Positions 5,599 through 11,747 of a stretch of 20,427 nt of DNA are shown here, in pieces (position 1 is the first letter of the stretch; each line of letters starts with the position of its first letter). Both the position numbers and the translations under genes were made by a program. The DNA lies in assembly GCA_046263255.1 (NCBI GenBank), contig JBHELD010000049.1, positions 1 to 20,427 of the forward strand, written 5' to 3'. This DNA is from JALZEG01 sp046263255. Its GTDB lineage: Bacteria; Actinomycetota; CADDZG01; WHSQ01. The notes beneath the pieces were generated by a model, which was not told the origin of the DNA, ran no database searches, and saw only the letters and a list, made by a program, of their open reading frames with translations.

Positions 5599-6209
5599 CA
5601 GTTGGTGGGGACGAGGTAGACGACGAAGAAGATGACGATCCACACGATGTCGACGAAGTGCCAGTACAGCCCGACGTACTCGACCGGCCGCGCGCCCGCC
5701 GGCGCCTCGAGCTTGCCGGCGAGCGACAGCCCGTAGAGCGCGAGCAGCATCAGGATACCGACGGTGACGTGCGCGCCGTGGAACCCCGTGAGGACGAAGA
5801 ACGCGCTCCCGAACGTGCTCGTCGACAGCGTCAGGCCCTCGTCGACGAACGTCGTGAACTCGTAGATCTGGCCGCCTATGAAGCACAGCCCGAGGAAAGC
5901 CGTCGCGAGCAGCCACGACCTCAGCGCCCGGTAGTCGCGCCGCTGGATCGCGTTCAGCGCGAGCACCATCGTGAGGCTCGACATCAGTAGCACGAACGAC
6001 GACACCGACGTGTAGGGGATGTCGTAGATCTCGTGCGGCGTCGGCCCCTCGAGCACACGGTTCCGGTACAGCAGGTACGTCGAGATCATCGAGCCGAAGA
6101 ACAGGCACTCCGACCCGAGGAACGCCCACATGGCGAGCTTCGTATTGTCGAGGCCGGTGCTCGTCTGGTGGTCGTCGTGGGCGCTCACGACCGCCTCGTG
6201 TGCCGCCAT
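5598..6209 (-). CDS. ctaE: Cytochrome c oxidase subunit III
   Basis: A 203-residue membrane protein of the COX3 family, of the short five-helix type. Family motifs are KLAMWAFLGSECLFFGSMISTYL near the N-terminus, FLGLCFIGGQIYEF, the GFHGAHVTVG helix and the C-terminal YWHFVDIVWIVIF. The subunit is part of the oxidase core and supports sustained proton uptake, though it has no metal. The ATG overlaps the stop of cox1 (ATGA) and its own stop overlaps the cox4 start, so it sits in a tightly coupled cox1-cox3-cox4 segment. A second shorter COX3-like gene lies at 9815-10378. Confidence 0.93.
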   Translation of the reverse strand: MAAHEAVVSAHDDHQTSTGLDNTKLAMWAFLGSECLFFGSMISTYLLYRNRVLEGPTPHEIYDIPYTSVSSFVLLMSSLTMVLALNAIQRRDYRALRSWLLATAFLGLCFIGGQIYEFTTFVDEGLTLSTSTFGSAFFVLTGFHGAHVTVGILMLLALYGLSLAGKLEAPAGARPVEYVGLYWHFVDIVWIVIFFVVYLVPTN

Positions 6210-8071
6210 CAGTGCTCCTCCGCCGGAGGCTCGAACGCCCAGCCGAAGATGCCGAGCAGGGCGACGAGGCCGCCTGCGATCACGATGGGCCAGTTCGCGT
6301 AGACGACGCCCCATCCCATCACCGGCAGCCCCGCGGCCGCGATCACCGGGAAGTACGACGGCGACGGGAGGTGGATGCCGTGCCCCTCGCCGAGGTCCTC
6401 CTCCGCGTCCGCGCCGCCGGAATGGACCGGCACCGGCTCGCCCGCGGGAGTCGGCGCGTACTTGCGGTGCCACCAGTCGTCGCGGTCCTTCACGAGCGGT
6501 ATCTCCGCGAAGTTGTACTCGGGCGGAGGCGAAGGGATCGACCACTCCAGCGTCCGTGCGTCCCACGGGTCCGCGGTCGCGATCTCGCCGCGCCTTCTCG
6601 TCACGACGACGTTGAACATGAAAACGAGGATCGACACCGCGATCACGACCGAGCCGACGGTCTCGATCATGTTCATGAGGTTCCATCCCATCCCGTCGGG
6701 ATACGTGTAGGTGCGCCGCGGCATCCCCTGGAGGCCGACGATGTGCATCGGACCGAACGTGAGGTTGAACCCGATGAACATCAGCCAGAAGTGGAGCTTC
6801 CCGAGCTTCTCCGACAACAGACGCCCGAACATCTTCGGCCACCAGTAGTAGAGCCCGGCGAAGATGCCGAAGATCGCCCCGCCGAACAGCACGTAATGGA
6901 AGTGGGCGACGACGTAGTAGGTATCGGTCTGCTGGCGGTCGTGCGGGACGATCGCGTGGGTGACGCCCGAGAGGCCGCCGATGATGAACATCGCGACGAA
7001 CCCGATCGCGAAGAGCAGCGGAGTCCTGAAGCGGATCGCGCCGCCCCACAGCGTCCCGAGCCAGTTGAAGATCTTCACGCCGGTGGGCACCGCGATGAAC
7101 ATCGTCGTGAGCGCGAACGCGGAGTTCGCGACGGGGCCGAGACCGGTTGCGAACATGTGGTGCGCCCACACGCCCCAGCCCATGAAGCCGATCGCAGCGC
7201 CGGCGAAGACGATCGCGGCGTAGCCGAAGATCGGCTTGCGCGCGAACGTCGGCAGGACGTCCGAGACGATCCCCATCGCCGGCAGGATCATGATGTAGAC
7301 CTCGGGGTGCCCGAAAAGCCAGAACAGGTGCTGCCACAGCAGCGGATCCCCTCCGGCGGCCGGGTTGAAGAAGTTCGCGAGGAAGACCCGGTCGAACATC
7401 AGCTGGAACAGCGCCACGGCGATGACGGGCATGGCGAAGAGCAGCAGGAACGACGTCACGAGGACCATCCAGATGAACACCGGCATCCTCATCAGCGTCA
7501 TCCCGGGCGCCCGCATGTTCAGGATCGTCACGATGAAGTTCACGGCGCCGGCCAGCGACGCGATGCCGAGGATCTGCAGCCCCAGCGAGTAGTAGGTCAT
7601 ACCGTTGCCGGGAAGCGACGTGGACAGCGGCGCGTAGCCGAACCAGCCGCCGTCCGGCGCTCCGCCGAGGAAGAAGCTCGAGTAGAGGAAGATCCCGCCG
7701 AAGGCGAAGCACCAGTACGAGAACGCGTTCAGGCGCGGGAACGCGACGTCCCGCGCCCCGATCATCAGCGGGATGAAGAAGTTCATGAGCGCGACGCCGA
7801 ACGGCATCACGACGAGGAAGATCATCGTGAGCCCGTGCATGGTGAAGAACTGGTTGTACGCGTCGGCGCTCAGCACGTCGCCGTTCGGTTGCGCGAGCTG
7901 GAGCCGGATGACGATCGCCTGGAGGCCCCCCAGGATGAAGAAGACGAACGCCGTGGCGCCGTAGAGGATCCCGATCTTCTTGTGGTCGACCGTCGTGATC
8001 CAGCCCCACACGCCGGTCTTGGCGGTGGGCCGGTCGAGCAGGCTTCGCCGGGGGGCGGCTACCGTTGCCAT
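6209..8071 (-). CDS. ctaD: Cytochrome c oxidase subunit I (A-type heme-copper oxidase)
   Basis: A 620-residue catalytic subunit with twelve core helices plus a C-terminal extension. Visible residues are His79 (low-spin heme), the GHPEVYI motif with His255, Glu257 and Tyr259 (CuB and the cross-linked Tyr), His304-His305 (CuB), Lys333 in PTGVKIF (K-channel), and His390/His392 in VVAHFHYVLF (heme a3 and low-spin heme). GHPEV places it in the A1 group with a Glu for the D-channel. After about residue 480 the chain carries a soluble stretch (DPWDARTLEWSIPSPPPEYNF is diagnostic) and two further hydrophobic segments near the C-terminus, as in several actinobacterial CtaD. AGGGAGG precedes the ATG. 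It reduces O2 to water and pumps protons. Confidence 0.97.
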   Translation of the reverse strand: MATVAAPRRSLLDRPTAKTGVWGWITTVDHKKIGILYGATAFVFFILGGLQAIVIRLQLAQPNGDVLSADAYNQFFTMHGLTMIFLVVMPFGVALMNFFIPLMIGARDVAFPRLNAFSYWCFAFGGIFLYSSFFLGGAPDGGWFGYAPLSTSLPGNGMTYYSLGLQILGIASLAGAVNFIVTILNMRAPGMTLMRMPVFIWMVLVTSFLLLFAMPVIAVALFQLMFDRVFLANFFNPAAGGDPLLWQHLFWLFGHPEVYIMILPAMGIVSDVLPTFARKPIFGYAAIVFAGAAIGFMGWGVWAHHMFATGLGPVANSAFALTTMFIAVPTGVKIFNWLGTLWGGAIRFRTPLLFAIGFVAMFIIGGLSGVTHAIVPHDRQQTDTYYVVAHFHYVLFGGAIFGIFAGLYYWWPKMFGRLLSEKLGKLHFWLMFIGFNLTFGPMHIVGLQGMPRRTYTYPDGMGWNLMNMIETVGSVVIAVSILVFMFNVVVTRRRGEIATADPWDARTLEWSIPSPPPEYNFAEIPLVKDRDDWWHRKYAPTPAGEPVPVHSGGADAEEDLGEGHGIHLPSPSYFPVIAAAGLPVMGWGVVYANWPIVIAGGLVALLGIFGWAFEPPAEEH

Positions 8072-8096
8072 CAGGCCTCCCTCTCCGCTCGGCTCG

Positions 8097-9161
8097 TCAT
8101 TCGAGCCCCATCAGGTACGCGACGACGGCGTCGATCTGCTCCGGGCTCAGGTCGTAGTCGGGCATGAGCGATCCCGGCTTCACCGCGCTCGGGTCGTCGA
8201 TCCACGCCGCGAGGTTCGCCTCGTTCAGCTCGAACATCGACCCCGCGAACGTCTCGCGGCTCGCGAAGTGGGTCAGGTCCGGGCCGACGTTGCGAGTCGC
8301 CTCGGTCTCGCCCTGGACCGCGTGGCACGCGGCGCAGTTCGCGGTGAAGACCTCCAGGCCCTCCCGTGCCAGCGAGCCCGCCGGCTCGGCGGCCTCCTCC
8401 TGCTGCTCCGCGAGCCACGCCGCGAAGTCGGCCGGCTCGTGCGCGATCACGCGCAGCCGCATGTTCGCGTGGCTTAGCCCGCAGAACTCCTTGCACTGCC
8501 CCTCGTACTCGCCGGGCTCGTCCGCCTGGACGTTCATGCTCGTCGTCCGGCCGGGGATGACGTCCTGGGCGCCCGACAGGCGCGGGATCCAGAAGCTGTG
8601 TATGACTCCGCGCTTGCCGTCGACCTCGGTCGCGACTCCGTCGAGCGTCAGGTGCACGGGCTGACCGGTCGGGATGTGGAGCTCGTTCGCGGTGACGACG
8701 CCGGCGTCCACGTATTCGTACTCCCACCAGAACTGCTTGCCGACGACGTTCACGTGGAGGGCGTCCTCCGGCGTCTTCGCCTGGTCGAAGATCGTCTCGA
8801 CGGTCGGGACGGCGATCGCGGCCAGGATCAGCGACGGGACCACCGTGAGGGCGACCTCGAGCTTCGTGTTCCCGTGGAACTGCGCCGCCTGGCGCCCGGG
8901 ACGGTCGCGGAACTTGACCAGCGCGTAGACGAGCAGCAGCTCGACGACGAAGAAGATGACGACCGCGATCAGGAACGTGAGGTCCCACAGCTTGTCCTGC
9001 TCACGAGCGACGGGTCCTTCGGGCGACAGCGTGTCCTGGGGCCTCTGGTTCGCGCAGCCGGCGAGCAGCAGCGCGGCTAGGGAGAGCGAAGGGACCAGCC
9101 GCGCACGCTTGGTCCGGCGGCTGGTGGAGTGCCCCTGGTCTGCCCCGCGCGTCTGTTCCAA
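8097..9161 (-). CDS. ctaC: Cytochrome c oxidase subunit II with fused cytochrome c domain (caa3 type)
   Basis: With the chosen TTG start the product has 354 residues: lipobox LLAGC (Cys36), two membrane helices (about 60-82 and 102-121) and the cupredoxin-like CuA domain. The CuA site is His188, Cys223, Cys227, His231 and Met234 in EGQCKEFCGLSHANM. A C-terminal class I cytochrome c domain follows (about 265-354), with CAACH at 276-280 and likely heme ligand Met333 in SLMPDY. This is the caa3 architecture in which the tethered cytochrome feeds CuA. The start is uncertain: no ribosome site or ATG/GTG is visible, and TTG lies 9 bases behind TATATT on the minus strand, suggesting a near-leaderless transcript. 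An ATG farther upstream would overlap the divergent thioredoxin gene. First gene of the oxidase operon. Confidence 0.93.
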   Translation of the reverse strand: MEQTRGADQGHSTSRRTKRARLVPSLSLAALLLAGCANQRPQDTLSPEGPVAREQDKLWDLTFLIAVVIFFVVELLLVYALVKFRDRPGRQAAQFHGNTKLEVALTVVPSLILAAIAVPTVETIFDQAKTPEDALHVNVVGKQFWWEYEYVDAGVVTANELHIPTGQPVHLTLDGVATEVDGKRGVIHSFWIPRLSGAQDVIPGRTTSMNVQADEPGEYEGQCKEFCGLSHANMRLRVIAHEPADFAAWLAEQQEEAAEPAGSLAREGLEVFTANCAACHAVQGETEATRNVGPDLTHFASRETFAGSMFELNEANLAAWIDDPSAVKPGSLMPDYDLSPEQIDAVVAYLMGLE

Positions 9162-9170
9162 GACGAGCGC

Positions 9171-9176
9171 AATATA
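9171..9176 (-). promoter_or_regulatory. Putative -10 box of the oxidase operon
   Basis: On the minus strand TATATT lies 9 bases before the TTG start of cox2, in the most AT-rich spot of the divergent region. It would place the transcript start within a few bases of the start codon. No convincing -35 was found. Confidence 0.45.
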
Positions 9177-9190
9177 TATGAACGCCCCGA

Positions 9191-9196
9191 TACGCT
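9191..9196 (+). promoter_or_regulatory. Putative -10 box of the tlpA-like gene (leaderless)
   Basis: TACGCT ends exactly 7 bases before the GTG start, and no ribosome-binding site is present. This fits a leaderless transcript starting at the G of the codon. The region is shared with the oppositely oriented oxidase promoter. Confidence 0.45.
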
Positions 9197-9203
9197 GAGC
9201 CGA

Positions 9204-9818
9204 GTGGTACCCGTAGACGAGCTCGAGGATTACCACCCCAACCGCAAGCGGCGACGGGTGATCGCCTTCTCAATCGCACTAGCGATGGCCGCCGCCGCGC
9301 TGAGCACTCTGCTGCTCCGTCCGTCCCCGCGCGGCGAGGTGGAAGCCGACCGTCTCCCGGAGTTCGAGCTCGCGTATCTGACGCGGGAGGGCTCGCTCGC
9401 GCCGTCGGACCTGCTCGGCGCGCCGGTCGTCCTCAACTTCTGGGCGTCGTGGTGCGGCCCGTGTCGCGAGGAGGCGCGGACGTTCGAGGCGGCATGGGAC
9501 CGGTACCGGCCGGCGGGCGTGCAGTTCGTGGGCGTCAACGTGTGCGACCTCGAGCCCGCGGCCGAGGACTTCGTCGAGGAGTTCGGCATCACGTATCCCG
9601 TGGTGCGCGATCCCGACCAGGTCCTCGCCGACGCGCTGGGCATCGAGTGCCGGCTCCCGCAGACGTTCTTCGTGGACGAGACGGGGACGTTCGTGGCGAC
9701 GAGCGCAGGCGCCGAGATCGAGGGCCGCGGGGGAGGCGCGGTGGTTCTCGGGGGGATCGAGCCCGAGGAGCTGCGCGCGCGCATCGACGAGCTGCTCGCC
9801 GCGGGTGCGGACGCGTGA
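9204..9818 (+). CDS. TlpA/ResA-like membrane-anchored thioredoxin
   Basis: A 204-residue protein: a basic N-terminus (HPNRKRRR), one membrane anchor (about 19-38) and an extracytoplasmic thioredoxin fold with active site WCGPC (Cys84, Cys87) and cis-Pro152 in LPQTFF. It resembles TlpA/ResA/CcmG-type reductants that keep apocytochrome c heme-binding cysteines or CuA cysteines reduced. Two further cysteines (114, 149) may form a structural disulfide. GTG was chosen because a -10 box ends 7 bases upstream; longer frames overlap the cox2 region. It is divergent from the oxidase operon and its stop overlaps the next GTG (GTGA), so it is coupled to the COX3-like gene. Could serve the Ccm pathway, the CuA site, or both. 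Confidence 0.85.
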   Translation: MVPVDELEDYHPNRKRRRVIAFSIALAMAAAALSTLLLRPSPRGEVEADRLPEFELAYLTREGSLAPSDLLGAPVVLNFWASWCGPCREEARTFEAAWDRYRPAGVQFVGVNVCDLEPAAEDFVEEFGITYPVVRDPDQVLADALGIECRLPQTFFVDETGTFVATSAGAEIEGRGGGAVVLGGIEPEELRARIDELLAAGADA

Positions 9819-10378
9819 GCGCCGCAGCCCCCGCGCGCGTGCCGCCCTCCCTGCTCGGGATGACCTTGTTCGTGTCGTCCGAGGTGATGTTCTTCGGGGC
9901 GTTGTTCGCGTCGTACTTCCTTCTGCGCGGCACGATCGAGCCGTGGCCGCCGGAGGGGACGCTCCAGACGTCGCTCCTGTTCCCGTCGCTGCTGACCGCG
10001 TGCCTGCTCGCGTCGTCCGCGACCGTGCACGCGGGCGTCACCGCAGCCGAGTCGGGACGGCGCGACGCGGCGGCGCGGTGGCTCGGGGCGACGATCGCGC
10101 TCGGGCTCGCGTTCCTCGGGGGGCAGGCATACGAGTACTCGGAGCTGGCGGCCGACGGCTTCGCGGCGTCGAGCGACGTCTTCTCGACGATGTTCTTCAC
10201 GATCACGGGCTTCCACGGGCTGCACGTCGCGATCGGCCTCGTGATGCTCGTCACGGTGCTCCTGCGCCTGGGGCGGTGGGGCGGCCGCCGGGGCCCCGCG
10301 GAGGCCGCGGCGTACTACTGGCACTTCGTCGACGGGGTCTGGGTGCTGGTCTTCCTGACGCTGTACGTCCTGCGGTAG
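9815..10378 (+). CDS. Second COX3-like protein (heme-copper oxidase subunit III family)
   Basis: A 187-residue protein of the COX3 family with about five helices. Motifs are GMTLFVSSEVMFFGALFASY near the start, FLGGQAYEYSEL, FTITGFHGLHVAIGLVML and YYWHFVDGVWVLVFL at the end, all characteristic of the family. It is distinct from the main cox3 in the opposite operon, and no matching subunits I and II are beside it. It may be an alternative subunit for the same oxidase, or part of a second oxidase encoded elsewhere. The GTG start overlaps the TGA of the thioredoxin gene. It is the last gene before a spacer containing a strong hairpin. Confidence 0.88.
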   Translation: MSAAAPARVPPSLLGMTLFVSSEVMFFGALFASYFLLRGTIEPWPPEGTLQTSLLFPSLLTACLLASSATVHAGVTAAESGRRDAAARWLGATIALGLAFLGGQAYEYSELAADGFAASSDVFSTMFFTITGFHGLHVAIGLVMLVTVLLRLGRWGGRRGPAEAAAYYWHFVDGVWVLVFLTLYVLR

Positions 10379-10469
10379 GCCGGACGCAGGTGGGGATCTG
10401 CGGCATAAGGCCGCTAGGGATTCCTATCGATCCGAAGGACCGTAGCCCCGCGGCCGAGCCGGTGGATGT

Positions 10470-10509
10470 GATGGGGGTGATGGTGCAAGAGCGCGCCATC
10501 GCCCCCATC
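10470..10509. other. Long hairpin between the COX3-like gene and the cation-efflux gene
   Basis: GATGGGGGTGATGG (10470-10483) and CCATCGCCCCCATC (10496-10509) form a 14-bp stem with one G-T pair and a 12-base loop. It lies between convergent genes, so it may be a bidirectional terminator, but no T tract follows on either strand. The rest of the spacer 10379-10592 holds a small GCGGC/GCCGC hairpin near 10399 and nothing else I can name. Confidence 0.55.
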
Positions 10510-10592
10510 GATATCGGCTCCCGCCGCGCGACCCTCACGTGCCGGCACAACGAGCAAGGCCGAACGGGGAGCCTCGCCGGGGCGGCGCCTCG

Positions 10593-11261
10593 TCAAGTGC
10601 AGCAGAAGTCCTGCGTGACCCACAGCTCGCGCGCCTCCTTCGCGGCGAGGGCCGCGATGGCCAGACCGGCGACCGGGTCGGCCCACCACCATCCGAGGAG
10701 CGAGTTCGCCAGCAGCCCTCCAAGGAGCGCCGCCGACATGTAGGTGCAGAGCATCGTCTGGGCGGAGTCGCCCTCGAGCGAACGGCTGTCGAGCTCCCGG
10801 GCGGCCCGGCGCTTCGCGCGGGCGAGCGCGGGCATCACGAGCAGCGAGACGACCGCGAGCACGATCCCGGCGGCGCTGTCTTCGGGGCGCGCCGTCGCGG
10901 CGAGGTCGAGGACCGCGCGCACGCCCACGTAGGCGGAGAGGGCGCCGAAGACGACGGCGACGAGCCTCACGGCCCTGCGCTCCGCCTCGTCCGCGGTCCG
11001 CCGACCGCGGCGCTCGGTCCCCAGCCGCCAGAGCAGCACGCCCGCCGAGGCCGACTCGACCACCGCGTCCAGGCCGAAGCCGACGAGGGCGACCGACCCG
11101 GCCGCGACCCCGGCCGCTATGCCGACGCCCGCCTCGACGACGTTGTAGGAGAGGCTCAGGACCTCGATCCGGATGGCGCCCGACAGCGCGTCCCGGCGTC
11201 CCCTCCGGCGCCGGGCCTCGCGGCCGACCCGCAGCGGCGAGCGTTCGGTAATCTTGCTCAT
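10593..11261 (-). CDS. Short cation-efflux (CDF-like) membrane transporter
   Basis: A 222-residue protein with about six membrane helices and a basic N-terminus. It resembles the compact cation-transporter group related to cation diffusion facilitators: VGFGLDAVVES in helix 2 (Asp65), an EGDSAQTMLCTYMSA segment at helix 5, and GWWWADPVAGL (Asp195). Standard CDF proteins have HxxxD in helices 2 and 5; here these read GxxxD and QxxxC, so metal choice may differ, and the usual cytoplasmic C-terminal domain is missing. The chain ends in DFCCT, a possible metal-binding tail. Its ATG is only four bases from the divergent ccmE start, so promoters must overlap coding sequence or transcripts are nearly leaderless. 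Metal specificity unknown. Confidence 0.75.
   Translation of the reverse strand: MSKITERSPLRVGREARRRRGRRDALSGAIRIEVLSLSYNVVEAGVGIAAGVAAGSVALVGFGLDAVVESASAGVLLWRLGTERRGRRTADEAERRAVRLVAVVFGALSAYVGVRAVLDLAATARPEDSAAGIVLAVVSLLVMPALARAKRRAARELDSRSLEGDSAQTMLCTYMSAALLGGLLANSLLGWWWADPVAGLAIAALAAKEARELWVTQDFCCT
11249..11254 (+). promoter_or_regulatory. Putative -10 box of the ccm operon
   Basis: TAATCT lies 11 bases before the ATG of ccmE, inside the first codons of the divergent efflux gene. With no ribosome site in between, it would give a very short or absent 5' leader. No clear -35. Confidence 0.4.
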
Positions 11262-11265
11262 CTAC

Positions 11266-11697
11266 ATGGAGTCTCCCACCGCGGCCTCGCCGAAACGGCG
11301 GGCCAAGTTCGTCGTCGGGGGCGGGATCATCTTCTTTGCCCTGGTGGGCCTCGTCGTCTGGGCGATGGCCCGTCAGAACGCGATCTCCTTCTATTACACG
11401 ACCTCGGAGCTGACCTCGGGGCCGGTTGCCGCGGGGGCCGAGGAGTACCGCGTCAAGGGCAACGTGATCCCCGAGTCGGTGGAGGAGGACGGCCTCCGGA
11501 CGATCTTCGACATCACCGACGGGAAGACCACCGTCACCGTGGACACGACCGAGCCCCTCCCCGACGCCTTCTGGACCGCGATGGACGCCGGCTCCTCGCG
11601 GGTCGAGGTGATCGCGCAGGGACGCTACGACGGCTCGACGTTCACCGCGACGCAGGTCCTCGCGAAGTGTCCCTCGAAGTTCAAGGCCGAGGCCTGA
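11266..11697 (+). CDS. ccmE: Cytochrome c maturation heme chaperone CcmE (Cys-type variant)
   Basis: A 143-residue protein with a basic N-terminus, one membrane anchor (about 15-34) and an OB-fold domain (about 45-135), including the family-like YRVKGNV segment and a DGKTTVTV strand. CcmE binds heme covalently outside the membrane and hands it to CcmF. Enterobacterial CcmE uses His in HxxxY; a known variant group uses Cys in CxxxY. Here the motif is CPSKF (Cys135, Phe139), so it is of the Cys type but the Tyr is replaced by Phe. The ATG is chosen because a longer frame would run into the divergent gene. First gene of the ccm operon; ccmF follows after 50 bases. Confidence 0.9.
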   Translation: MESPTAASPKRRAKFVVGGGIIFFALVGLVVWAMARQNAISFYYTTSELTSGPVAAGAEEYRVKGNVIPESVEEDGLRTIFDITDGKTTVTVDTTEPLPDAFWTAMDAGSSRVEVIAQGRYDGSTFTATQVLAKCPSKFKAEA

Positions 11698-11747
11698 GCC
11701 CGGGCGGGCTCGACGCGGGGCGCGACGGGACGCGGGGCTAGGCGGCC

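Noticed and set aside
6200..8167. 655-codon plus-strand frame opposite cox1
   Set aside because: Rich in Arg, Glu, Asp and His with no domain; it is the antisense shadow of cox1, which has all catalytic residues.
9162..9236. Upstream ATG at 9236 as the start of cox2
   Set aside because: It would place the start inside the divergent thioredoxin gene and upstream of the -10-like TATATT, and would add a stretch before the signal peptide that lacks lipoprotein features.
10470..10509. Metal-sensing riboswitch for the efflux gene
   Set aside because: The structure lies downstream, not upstream, of that gene, and I see no match to a known riboswitch core.
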